From Methanococcoides vulcani (lineage in GTDB: Archaea > Halobacteriota > Methanosarcinia > Methanosarcinales > Methanosarcinaceae), in contig NZ_FOHQ01000002.1 in assembly GCF_900111645.1 (NCBI RefSeq), positions 124,001 to 188,000 on the forward strand: a DNA stretch of 64,000 nucleotides, given 5' to 3'. Under the pieces are notes generated by a model that did not search any database, was not told the origin of the DNA, and saw only the letters and a program-made list of their open reading frames with translations. The position numbers and the translations under genes were made by a program. Below, in pieces: positions 16,910 through 25,905 of this stretch (within the stretch, counting starts at the first letter, position 1; every line of letters starts with the position of its first letter).

Positions 16910-17607
16910 TGAAGCATCTCCAGTGCTTTTTTCAGTTCGTGTACCTTCAACTGTCCGGGGGCCACGGCGCTTGATATGCTGGCGTAGGTCAGTTTTGAAC
17001 CGTAGCATGGCCCGATGATCCGGCTGTGCTTTCCAAGCTGGCCCATTGCGATGGTGCAGACGTTATCCTCATTTAATGTGACCTCAAGCAGGTCAAGAAC
17101 ATCCTGCATGCTATTTGGCATCACTGCAAGCTTTGCAATATCGGCTCCTGCCTGTCTTGAACGTTCAAGGATATCCCTGATGATAGCTTTGTCAGGCGTG
17201 CTCTCAAAATCATGGGATGATATGATGACAGCTTTGCCCGCTTCCTTTGCCTTTTTTACAAGCCTGTCACGAAGCTGCGGGTCTGCACTGAGCTCTACAT
17301 CGATTGCGTCTGTGAGGGGCAGGATCTCTTCAAGTAAAGTTATCCTGTCATCTTCTGAGCCTTCCCAGTTACCTCCTTCAGTTTGTAACCTGTTGGTTGC
17401 AATACACGGAAGTCCTGTGTCAGATCGAAGCTTTTTGAGGATATCTGTTACTTCTCCAGGGGTCTTTATCCCGAGCAGGTCAAGCCTGATCTCAAGGATG
17501 TCTGCTCCCAGGTATGCAGCGGCCTTTGCCTGTATCAGAGGGTCCTCGTTGATAGCTGCAACAAGGGCTGCCCTCTTATCCAGATCGAAATTACCTATGC
17601 TGACCAT
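16906..17607 (-). CDS. aroD: 3-dehydroquinate dehydratase, type I
   Basis: A 233-aa class I enzyme using a Schiff base. Motifs are EIRLDLLG, the catalytic histidine in ISSHDFESTP (about 101-110), the Schiff-base lysine in IAKLAVMPNS (about 136-145) and MGQLGKHSRIIG near the end. It starts 3 bases after the dehydroquinate synthase stop and its own stop overlaps the aroE start, so aroB'-aroD-aroE are tightly coupled. Confidence 0.93.
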   Translation of the reverse strand: MVSIGNFDLDKRAALVAAINEDPLIQAKAAAYLGADILEIRLDLLGIKTPGEVTDILKKLRSDTGLPCIATNRLQTEGGNWEGSEDDRITLLEEILPLTDAIDVELSADPQLRDRLVKKAKEAGKAVIISSHDFESTPDKAIIRDILERSRQAGADIAKLAVMPNSMQDVLDLLEVTLNEDNVCTIAMGQLGKHSRIIGPCYGSKLTYASISSAVAPGQLKVHELKKALEMLQ

Positions 17608-17610
17608 GTC

Positions 17611-18753
17611 TCATTTCTCGATGATGGTCTCTTCCACCTTCATGCCGAAGTGGCGTGCGCCTCCCTCGTAGTTGACCAGTATCTCATCTCCGGGCTTAAG
17701 CTCGGCAATTGAGATAGGCTCCCCTTTGGTATCTACGAGCTTGATGGTCTCGGCATTCTGGAGTATGTTCTTAATGATGTTGCCATCTACCTCTGCTTCA
17801 ACAAGCATGAGTGGGCGCCTTTCTATCTTGACCCTGCCGACGATACCTGCACGCTGGTTGCCCTGTGCATCAACTATGGTTACATCATCACCGGATTTCA
17901 GTTCGGAGAGGTATCTGGTCTTGTCGCCGACCTTCACGTAGGCATGGACTGCTCCTGCATTGACCCTGAACGGCCTGGACGCCACGTACGGGCTTTCCTC
18001 GGATTCGGAGTGAACAAGGAACATGCCGCTTGCCTGGGAACCAACGAGCATTCCTTCGCCGCGTGTCATCATGTTGCATGTATCGACACAGACGCGGTCA
18101 CCCATTCCCACAGGTTCGACCTTTGTGACCTTTGCAGCGATGAGTTCCAGTGCTTCCACACCTGAGCTTTCGCCTACTGTAACAGTGGACTTGATGGCGT
18201 TAGGGTCTTCAGTGTCAAGGAGGACACCGTCAGAGCCGTGCTCCATGGTCTCAAGGGCGAGCTTTGCTTCATCAGCATCACGGACACCTGCAATGATCTT
18301 CACATTGCTGTCCTGAAGACCTGCAATGAGGTTCTCAAGAGGAATGACCTTCCAGTCAGTACCGACGATGATCAGGAAATCACATTCCTTTCCGATATGT
18401 GCTGCAAATTCCTCGTAGGCCTTGTTCTGTATGACCACATATGCACCTACGGTGAGGCCTTTTTCCTTTAATCGGATGGCCGTGCTCATGTCAAGGGATC
18501 CGATGGGGTCGGGGGACAGAGGCCTCGTACCGTCGCCTTCTCCTCCTTTTCCGACGACCACAACGTCAGCGCCTGACCTGTCATCATTGGCAAAGGCAGC
18601 GACCTTGATATCGCCAAGTTCTCTCACTTTTTCCACTTCGCCAGCGTTTACCAGAACATAGTTAGCACCGGATTCCAGCCCGGTGGTTATCCTGTCCTTG
18701 TGATCTTCCCAGTCGCCTTTGTCAGCTTTGATCCAAATTGTCTTGCCTTTCAT
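17611..18753 (-). CDS. aroB': 3-dehydroquinate synthase II (archaeal)
   Basis: A 380-aa archaeal enzyme (related to MJ1249) that converts 2-amino-3,7-dideoxy-D-threo-hept-6-ulosonate to 3-dehydroquinate by NAD-dependent oxidative deamination, replacing bacterial AroB. It starts MKGKTIWIKADKGDWEDHK and contains GDRVCVDTCNMMTRGEGMLV and SGMFLVHSESEESPYVASRP, hallmarks of the family. The ATG at 18753 is chosen; the frame is open to 18807 but that part overlaps the preceding gene. It follows aroA' by 22 bases. Confidence 0.93.
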   Translation of the reverse strand: MKGKTIWIKADKGDWEDHKDRITTGLESGANYVLVNAGEVEKVRELGDIKVAAFANDDRSGADVVVVGKGGEGDGTRPLSPDPIGSLDMSTAIRLKEKGLTVGAYVVIQNKAYEEFAAHIGKECDFLIIVGTDWKVIPLENLIAGLQDSNVKIIAGVRDADEAKLALETMEHGSDGVLLDTEDPNAIKSTVTVGESSGVEALELIAAKVTKVEPVGMGDRVCVDTCNMMTRGEGMLVGSQASGMFLVHSESEESPYVASRPFRVNAGAVHAYVKVGDKTRYLSELKSGDDVTIVDAQGNQRAGIVGRVKIERRPLMLVEAEVDGNIIKNILQNAETIKLVDTKGEPISIAELKPGDEILVNYEGGARHFGMKVEETIIEK

Positions 18754-18775
18754 ATGTATACGCCATTTGCCTTCA

Positions 18776-19573
18776 TCATTTAAGTGTTTGTAGTGCTTCC
18801 TCGACACTGCGGCCTTTGTGGACGATCTGTGTGATGGCCTGTGTCATCTTTATAGGGTCAGGATGCTGGAACACGTTCCTGCCAATGGCAACTCCCCTTG
18901 CTCCGGATTCCATGGCGCCGCTGATCATTTCAAGGAACTGCTCGTCGGTGTCGGTCTTTGGTCCGCCGGCAATTACTAAAGGTACGGGACATCCCTTTAC
19001 AACGTCCCTGAAGCTGTCGACATCTCCGGTGTAGACGGTCTTGATGATGTCTGCCCCAAGTTCTGCACCGACCCTGGCCGCGTGTGCGACCATTTCCGGA
19101 TCGTGCGGGTCTGTGATCTTCCTGCCTCTTGGGTACATCATGGAAAGGAGGGGAATTCCCCATTCGTCACACTGTTCTGCGACATATCCGAGCTTCTTAA
19201 GCTGGTCGGATTCGGTATCAGAACCTATGTTCACGTGGATGGATACGGCATCGGCACCCATTTTCATGGCTTCCTCGACCTTGCAGACAAGGACCTTGTC
19301 GTTGGGGTCAGGTCCGAGGGATGTGGAGGCGCTCATGTGGACGATTAGTCCGACGTCATGACCGTATCCGCGGTGGCCGTGGTAGATCATTCCTTTCTGC
19401 ATGAGAACTGCATCTGCACCGCCTTCAGCGACCTTGTTGATGGAGTCTGCAATGTCTATCACTCCCCTGATGGGTCCGTCAGAGATCCCGTGGTCCATTG
19501 GAATGATGAGCATGTTCCTGCTTTCCCTGTGCATGATCCTTTCAATTCGAATCCTTTTACCTATTTCAGCCAT
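18776..19573 (-). CDS. aroA': 2-amino-3,7-dideoxy-D-threo-hept-6-ulosonate synthase
   Basis: A 265-aa class I aldolase (MJ0400-like) that condenses L-aspartate semialdehyde with a deoxy-ketohexose phosphate, the first step of the archaeal shikimate route. Markers are [12 protein letters not shown] near the N-terminus (catalytic aspartate), MYPRGR, the Schiff-base lysine in IIKTVYTGD and VIAGGPKTD near the phosphate site. It opens a five-gene aromatic operon. A TTTAAATAG box lies about 65 bases upstream. Confidence 0.93.
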   Translation of the reverse strand: MAEIGKRIRIERIMHRESRNMLIIPMDHGISDGPIRGVIDIADSINKVAEGGADAVLMQKGMIYHGHRGYGHDVGLIVHMSASTSLGPDPNDKVLVCKVEEAMKMGADAVSIHVNIGSDTESDQLKKLGYVAEQCDEWGIPLLSMMYPRGRKITDPHDPEMVAHAARVGAELGADIIKTVYTGDVDSFRDVVKGCPVPLVIAGGPKTDTDEQFLEMISGAMESGARGVAIGRNVFQHPDPIKMTQAITQIVHKGRSVEEALQTLK

Positions 19574-19636
19574 TTTATCACTCTCATTATTGCGGTTTTG
19601 TCAAATCGTGTTAGTATGTGACATAGTAGCACAAAC

Positions 19637-19650
19637 AACTATTTAAAGCT
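19637..19650 (-). promoter_or_regulatory. TATA-like box of the aromatic operon
   Basis: On the minus strand this reads GCTTTAAATAGTTG, about 65 bases before the aroA' ATG. The resulting leader of some 35-40 bases contains no attenuator-like hairpin that I can see. Confidence 0.45.
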
Positions 19651-19685
19651 TGTTATTTTCTCCCTTTCTTAAAATCTGGAATAGT

Positions 19686-19696
19686 CTTATATATAG
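19686..19696 (+). promoter_or_regulatory. TATA box of guaAA
   Basis: CTTATATATAG about 50 bases upstream of the guaAA ATG, back to back with the aromatic operon promoter. Confidence 0.55.
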
Positions 19697-19743
19697 ATTC
19701 ATCATTACTGGCAATATCGACTCAACCCGGTGTGATTTTCATC

Positions 19744-20313
19744 ATGAGAGAGTTAAAGATCCTTGTTATCAATAATTATGGCCAGTTCTGTCACCTTATT
19801 CACAGAACCGTACGCGATCTCGACATGGAGACGAAGATCGTAGCGAACACGACCTCTGTGGAAGACCTCCTTGAGCAGGAGCCGGACGGCATCATCTTAA
19901 GCGGTGGTCCGTCAATGGACCGCATCGGCCTCTGTCAGGAATATGTCGAGAGCATAGACAGGCCTATTCTGGGCATCTGCCTGGGACATCAGCTTATAGC
20001 CAGAACCTTCGGTGGACAGACCGGTTCAGGCGACTACGGCGGCTATGCAGAGATCGATGTGGAGATACTGGACGAGGATGACATCCTGAAAGGGCTTGGT
20101 CCAAGGACATCCGTATGGGCTTCACATGCCGATGAGGTCACTGTCCTTCCGGAAGGATTCCTGCACCTTGCACGCTCGGACGTGTGTGAGATCGAGGCAA
20201 TGCGCCATCCAGAAAGGCCGATCTACGGGGTGCAGTGGCATCCTGAAGTTGCTCACACCGATAAGGGTGAAGAGCTTTTCATGAACTTCTTTGAAGTTTG
20301 TGAGAACTACTGA
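19744..20313 (+). CDS. guaAA: GMP synthase subunit A (glutamine amidotransferase)
   Basis: A 189-aa class I glutaminase that supplies ammonia to the separate archaeal ATP-pyrophosphatase subunit (GuaAB, not in the window) for XMP to GMP. The triad is visible: the nucleophile cysteine in GICLGHQ (about residue 76) and the His/Glu pair in VQWHPEV near 165. ILSGGPSMD forms the oxyanion side. ATG 19744 is preferred over the upstream in-frame GTG at 19732; GGTGTGAT lies upstream. Confidence 0.92.
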   Translation: MRELKILVINNYGQFCHLIHRTVRDLDMETKIVANTTSVEDLLEQEPDGIILSGGPSMDRIGLCQEYVESIDRPILGICLGHQLIARTFGGQTGSGDYGGYAEIDVEILDEDDILKGLGPRTSVWASHADEVTVLPEGFLHLARSDVCEIEAMRHPERPIYGVQWHPEVAHTDKGEELFMNFFEVCENY

Positions 20314-20321
20314 AGCCTTAA

Positions 20322-20371
20322 CTCCTGCCTTATCGCAAAGCAGGAGCTAAAACCTTCTTATCCTCTTTTTT
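20322..20371 (+). terminator. Hairpin terminator after guaAA
   Basis: CTCCTGC and GCAGGAG form a 7-bp stem with an 11-base loop, followed after some spacing by a run of six T. It lies between two convergent genes and overlaps the stop of the endonuclease-IV-like gene. Confidence 0.55.
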
Positions 20372-21206
20372 ACATTTCAGCTTTCCTGAACGTATCCTGC
20401 AGCAGCAGGGCATCCCCTTCGAGATTGGGACTTTCACATATCACAAGCCCCTTCACATCGAATTCCCGAAACGCTGCCATCAGGTCAGTATAATTGTAAT
20501 CCGACTCCCGGAGCACCAGGTGGTTCTTCTCCCCCTTATTCCCATACTCGATGCCGGAAACGTGACAGTGCATGTCCTCAAGCCCTTCCCGCCCGAGATA
20601 TTCCTCCACCTTCACGAGCACATCCCGGAACTCCTCGATAGTGTTATACTCTCCGCTGCTTCGTGCGTGCAGATGCGAGAAATCGATACAGGGCATGACC
20701 CCCTCGATGGCTGAAGCTATCATCAGGGTCTCCTCCAGATCGCCGAACTGGGTCGGTTTGCCGGTGGTCTCCGGGCGAAGCACAGCGTTGATGCCCTCGT
20801 CCTCAAGCCTTGATGCAAGCCTGCCAAGCAGCCCGCTGACCCTTTCAAGCACTTCCTCACTGCTCTGCTTGAGGTAGTAAGCAGGATGGAACACAATGGA
20901 CGATGCACCGCAAAGTGCACCGATGCGTGCCGACTGGTAGATGCGCTCGATGCTGGCCTCGATCTTCTCATCCTCTGCGGAGTTTAGATTGATGTAATAC
21001 GGTGCGTGCACGCTGAGTGTCACACCCTCTGCTTCCGCTGTTGCCCTGACCCTTTCAGCCATGCCTTCCTTCATGCGCACTCCGCGCACGAATTCCAGTT
21101 CCATGCACCCCAGGCCAAGCTCACGGATACGCTGTATCCCTTCGACGCTGCCCCTCTTCTTTGCACTGACGGGGGTCCCTGCTGTTCCGAAGAGCAGCTC
21201 TTTCAT
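20370..21206 (-). CDS. nfo: Endonuclease IV-like (AP endonuclease family 2) TIM-barrel protein
   Basis: A 278-aa protein with the metal-site order of endonuclease IV: SVHAPYYINL (about 66-75), SIVFHPAYY (about 103-111), a glutamate in LRPETTGKPTQFGDLEE (about 142-158), CIDFSHLHAR (about 174-183), MHCHVSGIEYG (about 219-229) and CESPN near the end. Family members cut DNA at abasic sites. The gene starts overlapping the stop of the upstream 110-codon gene (ATGA). A degraded second copy lies at 48.3-48.9 kb. The exact substrate of this archaeal branch is not established from the sequence. Confidence 0.82.
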   Translation of the reverse strand: MKELLFGTAGTPVSAKKRGSVEGIQRIRELGLGCMELEFVRGVRMKEGMAERVRATAEAEGVTLSVHAPYYINLNSAEDEKIEASIERIYQSARIGALCGASSIVFHPAYYLKQSSEEVLERVSGLLGRLASRLEDEGINAVLRPETTGKPTQFGDLEETLMIASAIEGVMPCIDFSHLHARSSGEYNTIEEFRDVLVKVEEYLGREGLEDMHCHVSGIEYGNKGEKNHLVLRESDYNYTDLMAAFREFDVKGLVICESPNLEGDALLLQDTFRKAEM

Positions 21207-21535
21207 AATATCCCCAAGTGGATCCTGAGCTCTTTTACTCGCTCTTCCGATACCTTCTCGCCTAACAGCTCAAAGAACGAATCGATATCCTCTGGATCAA
21301 GGGACCTGATATCCTCCTTGCCCTCCATTGCAAGTCTTGCAAGGTATTCCAGTTCCTCAGCGTCAAGCCTCTCAAGCCTCTCCCTGAAGTCATCCGAATC
21401 CTCTGCGATCTTGTGGGATATCGGCCTTAGTATGAACGGATATGGGTGTCCCATTTCTGACATATGCGTTCCGCCGTTCTCCGGTGCAAGCTTGTTGAAG
21501 ATCTCCTTATCCTTGTCTGAAAATTCTCGTCCCAT
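21203..21535 (-). CDS. Conserved small acidic protein, function unknown
   Basis: A 110-aa, charged, largely helical protein (SDKDKEIFNKL, EDSDDFRERLERLDAEELEY, DPEDIDSFFELLGE). I do not recognise a domain. It is translationally coupled to the endonuclease-IV-like gene by a four-base overlap, so a linked role in DNA repair is possible but unproven. It is missing from the degraded duplicate at 48.8 kb, where the start-codon region remains but the ATG is lost. Confidence 0.6.
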   Translation of the reverse strand: MGREFSDKDKEIFNKLAPENGGTHMSEMGHPYPFILRPISHKIAEDSDDFRERLERLDAEELEYLARLAMEGKEDIRSLDPEDIDSFFELLGEKVSEERVKELRIHLGIL

Positions 21536-21895
21536 GGGATTTGATTATGTGGGGGGTGGTATAAAATTATGTCTTTTTTTTGGGGATGTGTATTTGTGTA
21601 TGTATGAATATAGTTTGTATGCTTTTATAAAAAAATCTTAAATTAATTGTTGTGTATACGAACTTATTTATTCTGAGGTTTGCTTCCGCTTGGTTTGGTA
21701 TATATGCATACTTCTAATTATAGAGTATATTTCTTTCATAATTGATAGCATGAGGCTACTTCTTTTTGTAGTTAAATCAATAAATTCATTCTGTTATCAT
21801 ACGCCTTTATATAATATGATTTATCAATATTTACTTTGGGAGGTTGTGGGTGATGTGCATATGTGTAATTATTAAATTGAGTATGAGGTGTGCCA
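21536..21895. other. AT-rich intergenic stretch before the polysaccharide region
   Basis: About 360 bases, strongly AT-rich with several TTTATAAAA-like and ATATATGCAT-like tracts, upstream of the tandem glycosyltransferase. Its first 70 bases (GGGATTTG ... GATGTGTATTTGTGTATG) are also present beside the degraded nfo copy at about 48843-48912. No gene is visible; short open frames here are low in coding character. Confidence 0.6.
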
Positions 21896-23437
21896 ATGAC
21901 TGTGGTGGCAGCCATTCCTGCGTATAATGCCGAGGTTTATATCAAGAATATCATTAAAAGAACGAAGCTCTATGTAGATCATGTCGTTCTTGTTGATGAT
22001 GGGAGCAGCGATGCGACAGCCTGTATTGCTAAGAATATGGGTGCACAGGTGATCAGGCACGGGGATCATCTGGGCAAGGCTGCTGCATTGGCAACAGCTT
22101 TTGAAGAAGTGAAAAAACTAAACCCATCTGTACTTGTGACCATCTATGCGAACGGTTTTCACAATCCTGATGACATCCCTGCAATATTGAATCCTGTGCT
22201 TTCTGAGGATGCAGATGTTGTGAACGGTGTTTATGTTACTTCATCGGGCACTGGCCTTGATACTACGTTCGAGGATGTGGAGGCTACAAGCAAGGGCCAG
22301 TTTTTCATGGCCAGTGGGTTCCGTGCGTATTCTTCAAAGACACTCGATGTTTTCAAGTTCACAAAGGGCGACGATGCTATTGAGGTGGAGTTGATAAATG
22401 ATGCTATCAAGTCCGGTTTTAAGGTGCGTGAGGTGCCTATCAAGATAATCGATCCGGTCAAGAGAGAGTTGTTGGCAAGCAAACGCATAGGTGTGGTAGT
22501 GCCTGCGTACAATGAAGAGAAGCTTATAAAAGCTACCGTTGAGGGCATTCCCCAGTACGTTGACCGAATCTATGTGATAAATGATGCGAGCACTGATAAT
22601 ACTGCAAAGGACATTGAGACACTGAATGATCCGAGGGTGTTCGTGATAACGCACGAGACCAATAAAGGTGTGGGTGCTGCAATTGTCAATGGCTACAAGC
22701 AGTCACTGAAAGAAGAGATGGATGTCGTTGCGGTCATGGCAGGGGATAACCAGATGAACCCTGCCCAGCTGCCAAAGCTGCTGATGCCCATTATCGAGGG
22801 CAGGGCAGATTATACCAAAGGCAACCGCCTGTTCAGTACGGAGTTCCGTGAAGACATGAGCAGATTGCGCCTGTTAGGTAACTCGATGCTCACGTTCATC
22901 ACGAAGATTGGAAGCGGGTACTGGAATATCATGGATCCCCAGAACGGCTATACTGCCATCTCAAAGGAAGCACTGGCAGAGATAGGTCTGGATGAGATCT
23001 ACACGTACTACGGTTACTGCAACCACATGCTTGTGAGGTTGAACGCCTTTGGTTTCAGAACCCTTGACGTGGTCATGCCTGCCAGATACGGACAGGAGAA
23101 GTCAACGATCAAGTACGGTCCGTACATGAGCAAGGTGTCGATCATGCTGTTCAAGAAGTTCCTCTGGAGGCTGAAGATGAAGTACATGATACTCAGCTTC
23201 CATCCGCTCGTCTTGTTCTACATCCTCTCCATGGCCTTCCTTCCTGCAGGTGTGCTGTTTGGTATGGCAATACTCATAGCCACGCTAATGCAGTGGCCAG
23301 TATCTGCGAACCTGGCAATACTGGACGCTTTGATTCTTATATCAGGTGCCCAGTTCCTGCTGTTCGCCATGCTTTTCGATATGCAGGAGTCAGATAAGGA
23401 CATACGAGGCGAGAACAGGTTGTATCACGAAGACTGA
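21896..23437 (+). CDS. Tandem-domain family 2 glycosyltransferase with C-terminal membrane helices
   Basis: A 513-aa protein. Residues 1-190 form a GT-A domain (AAIPAYN, VLVDDGSSDAT) in which the catalytic DxD-like segment is replaced by IYANGFHNPDDIP. Residues about 196-420 form a second, complete GT2 domain (VVVPAYNEEKLI, VINDASTDNT, VMAGDNQMNP, MDPQNGYTAI). Two hydrophobic helices at about 443-465 and 470-500 anchor the C-terminus. The enzyme probably moves a sugar to a lipid or growing glycan at the membrane. GAGGTG precedes the ATG at 21896. The first domain is closely related to the GT2 protein at 49221-50282. Confidence 0.85.
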   Translation: MTVVAAIPAYNAEVYIKNIIKRTKLYVDHVVLVDDGSSDATACIAKNMGAQVIRHGDHLGKAAALATAFEEVKKLNPSVLVTIYANGFHNPDDIPAILNPVLSEDADVVNGVYVTSSGTGLDTTFEDVEATSKGQFFMASGFRAYSSKTLDVFKFTKGDDAIEVELINDAIKSGFKVREVPIKIIDPVKRELLASKRIGVVVPAYNEEKLIKATVEGIPQYVDRIYVINDASTDNTAKDIETLNDPRVFVITHETNKGVGAAIVNGYKQSLKEEMDVVAVMAGDNQMNPAQLPKLLMPIIEGRADYTKGNRLFSTEFREDMSRLRLLGNSMLTFITKIGSGYWNIMDPQNGYTAISKEALAEIGLDEIYTYYGYCNHMLVRLNAFGFRTLDVVMPARYGQEKSTIKYGPYMSKVSIMLFKKFLWRLKMKYMILSFHPLVLFYILSMAFLPAGVLFGMAILIATLMQWPVSANLAILDALILISGAQFLLFAMLFDMQESDKDIRGENRLYHED

Positions 23438-23485
23438 CAAAAGAAAAATTCATATAAAATCCAAAAAGGCCGAAAACCGATCCGT

Positions 23486-23992
23486 TCATTTCCTGTGCTC
23501 GTACACAAGGAACAGAATCGCTAACAGGCCAATAACTTCAGAAACCAGGGCAAAAGATAAGTCAGGACTATAAACATGTTTCACGATATTCATGAAATAA
23601 TCCAGAAAGCTCCCACAAGAGCATCCCTGAGCAAACTCCCACCCAAAGATCGGCCAGAAGAATGTCTGCGGAGTCATCCACATCCGGTCTTCCAGCAGAT
23701 GCAGGAAACTGGCTCCGGCCACAAGCATGATCCGGGAATCCCCTCGCTGCCTGAAATAAACATATCCGGCAACCAGAATTACAATAACAAAAACAAGAGT
23801 GTGTGCAAAAAGCCTTCCACTTGCAAAAACATCTTCAAACAAAACCCTGCCTATGGCCTTATCGATCAGGTCCGGCAGCAGGGCTCCCAGTGCAATGAAT
23901 CGGTAATCAAGATGACGTTTGAGGGACGGAAAAGCAAGGCTTGCAAGGAAGAATACGGTAAGCGTGACTCCTATATGGCCAAGGATGAACAT
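23486..23992 (-). CDS. Membrane-bound metal-dependent hydrolase-like protein (YdjM / DUF457 type)
   Basis: A 168-aa membrane protein with about four to five helices and the polar motifs of this family: LGHIG at the N-terminus, ALLPDLIDK (about 36-44), LFAHTL (about 60-65) and HLLEDRMW (about 97-104). Family members are thought to be metal-dependent phospholipid or phosphate-ester hydrolases. I start at ATG 23992 because a TTTAAATGTATA box on the same strand (about 24008-24022) places the transcript start near this ATG; the frame is open to an earlier start at 24031. Confidence 0.65.
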   Translation of the reverse strand: MFILGHIGVTLTVFFLASLAFPSLKRHLDYRFIALGALLPDLIDKAIGRVLFEDVFASGRLFAHTLVFVIVILVAGYVYFRQRGDSRIMLVAGASFLHLLEDRMWMTPQTFFWPIFGWEFAQGCSCGSFLDYFMNIVKHVYSPDLSFALVSEVIGLLAILFLVYEHRK

Positions 23993-24063
23993 TATGAGTC
24001 TAGTAGGGGTTATACATTTAAAAAACTTCACATTCGTAAGAGCTCGCTGTGTGGTGATCCCTG

Positions 24064-24834
24064 ATGCTGAGTATTGATGATCATGATTTTACGATCCATA
24101 AGTTTCACCGCCTCTGTGATGCAATAGCCACAACGTATCCAACGATCACAATGGCAGAATACATGAATAAGGAGCATTCTGTCAGGTTCGTGCTGATGCG
24201 CCATGATGTTGACAGGATGCCAGGACATGCACTGGAAACTGCGCGGATCGAGCATGAACTGGGCATCAAGGCAACATACTATTTCAGATCGATCAAAAGC
24301 GTGTTCAAGCCTGAGATAATGAAGCAGATCCTGGATATGGGTCATGAGATCGGTTACCACTACGAGACATTAAGCGAGGCAAATGGCGACCCGGAAAAGG
24401 GAATCGAATTGTTCCAATCTCATCTCGAGAATTTCAATGATGTCTGTAAAGTGAAAACAATATGCATGCATGGAAAACCCCTCTCAAAATACGATAACAG
24501 GGATTTGTGGAAGACTTACGATTTTAAAGATTATGATATCGTTGGTGAAGCCTATCTCTCTGTGGGATATGAATTAAATTATTTTTCAGATACAGGCAGA
24601 AGCTGGAATAAAAAGAACAGTTTGAGAGATTTCATTCCCAACAAGACCGAAGGTTTCACCGCCGACACAACGGATGACCTGATCGACCTGATCGAGGGTG
24701 GCGAACTGGATAATTTCTATATTCTTACGCATCCGGAACGCTGGTCATTGAATCTAATTGACTGGGGATTGTATTGTGGTATGGATATGGCTGTCAATGT
24801 GGTGAAGAAGGTTATAGCTGCGGTGAGAACATGA
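24064..24834 (+). CDS. Polysaccharide deacetylase-like (NodB-fold) protein
   Basis: A 256-aa cytoplasmic protein. The NodB-type metal and catalytic residues are suggested by VLMRHDVDR (about 43-51), HEIGYHYE (about 93-100), CMHGKP (about 136-141) and ILTHPERW (about 221-228). It probably removes an acyl group from a nucleotide sugar or glycan. It overlaps the next gene by ATGA, forming a two-gene unit with the DUF354 protein. Confidence 0.75.
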   Translation: MLSIDDHDFTIHKFHRLCDAIATTYPTITMAEYMNKEHSVRFVLMRHDVDRMPGHALETARIEHELGIKATYYFRSIKSVFKPEIMKQILDMGHEIGYHYETLSEANGDPEKGIELFQSHLENFNDVCKVKTICMHGKPLSKYDNRDLWKTYDFKDYDIVGEAYLSVGYELNYFSDTGRSWNKKNSLRDFIPNKTEGFTADTTDDLIDLIEGGELDNFYILTHPERWSLNLIDWGLYCGMDMAVNVVKKVIAAVRT

Positions 24835-25883
24835 GGGTCTTATTCAATATGGCACATCCCGGACAGATTCACTTATTCAAAAATGCGATATGGGCTCTGG
24901 AAAAACGAGGACACGATTGTAAAATCACCACGGTTGACAAGGATGTTTCTTTGAATTTACTTGGAGCATATGGATTTGAATATGATGTTGTTGGAAGTGC
25001 AAAACCTTCCTTATTTTCAAAAGCCACAGAGTTGCTGAAAATAGAATATAATCTGTACAGGATCGCAAAATCATTTAAACCCGATATTCTGGTTGGTGGC
25101 GTTGGTAATGCCTATGTTGCTCATGTAGGTAAGATCATCCGAAAACCTTCCGTCGTTTTTGATGATACTGAACATGCAAAAATTGAACACATATTAACTG
25201 ATCCTTTTGCATCTGTTATCTGCACTCCGTCTTGCTATCAGGTCGATCTTGGAAAAAAACAGGTACGATACGATGGGTATCATGAACTGGCGTATCTTCA
25301 TCCAGATTACTTCACTCCCAATCCAGAAGTTCTATCTGAACTCGGGTTAAATGAAGATGACACTTTTATAATTCTACGCTTTGTTAAGTGGGACGCAGAT
25401 CATGATATTGGACAGCATGGTATCCAGAACAAGATCGAATTCGTGAATGAACTCGAGAAACACGGGCGTGTGTTGATCACGTCTGAAGGTGAGATGGACA
25501 ATGCACTAAAAAAACACCGTATTAACGTTTCTCCGGAAAAACTGCATGATCTGTTATATTATGCAAGTCTGTATGTGGGGGATGGAGGAACCACTGCTGT
25601 TGAAAGTGCAATACTGGGGACCCCTTCTATTTATGTTTCATCTCTTGTTGGAACAATGGGTAATTTTACTGAGCTTGAAGAAAAATATGGATTGCTTTTC
25701 AATTATAACGATTCTAACAAAGCCCTGAATAAAGCAGTTGAACTAATCCAGGATCCAAGCATCAAAGAGGAATGGAATAAGAAGCGTGAACAACTCTTGC
25801 GCGACAAAATTGATGTAACTGCATTTATGGTCCGGTATATAGAGAATTTTAGTAACCTAACTTCTACACCTTTAAGCGCATAA
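24831..25883 (+). CDS. DUF354 family protein (GT-B fold, putative glycosyltransferase/epimerase-like)
   Basis: A 350-aa protein starting MRVLFNMAHPGQIHLFKN, the archetypal N-terminus of DUF354, with a second Rossmann half containing GDGGTTAVESAILGTPSIYVS like the C-terminal nucleotide-sugar pocket of GT-B enzymes. These proteins occur in archaeal and bacterial surface-glycan clusters. The start overlaps the deacetylase stop; a longer open frame from 24774 is inside that gene. Confidence 0.8.
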   Translation: MRVLFNMAHPGQIHLFKNAIWALEKRGHDCKITTVDKDVSLNLLGAYGFEYDVVGSAKPSLFSKATELLKIEYNLYRIAKSFKPDILVGGVGNAYVAHVGKIIRKPSVVFDDTEHAKIEHILTDPFASVICTPSCYQVDLGKKQVRYDGYHELAYLHPDYFTPNPEVLSELGLNEDDTFIILRFVKWDADHDIGQHGIQNKIEFVNELEKHGRVLITSEGEMDNALKKHRINVSPEKLHDLLYYASLYVGDGGTTAVESAILGTPSIYVSSLVGTMGNFTELEEKYGLLFNYNDSNKALNKAVELIQDPSIKEEWNKKREQLLRDKIDVTAFMVRYIENFSNLTSTPLSA

Positions 25884-25905
25884 CCCCAATTGTGTTGGCA
25901 CAAGT

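Noticed and set aside
21690-21875. 61-codon frame in the AT-rich gap
   Set aside because: Random hydrophobic composition from AT-rich DNA and no ribosome site.
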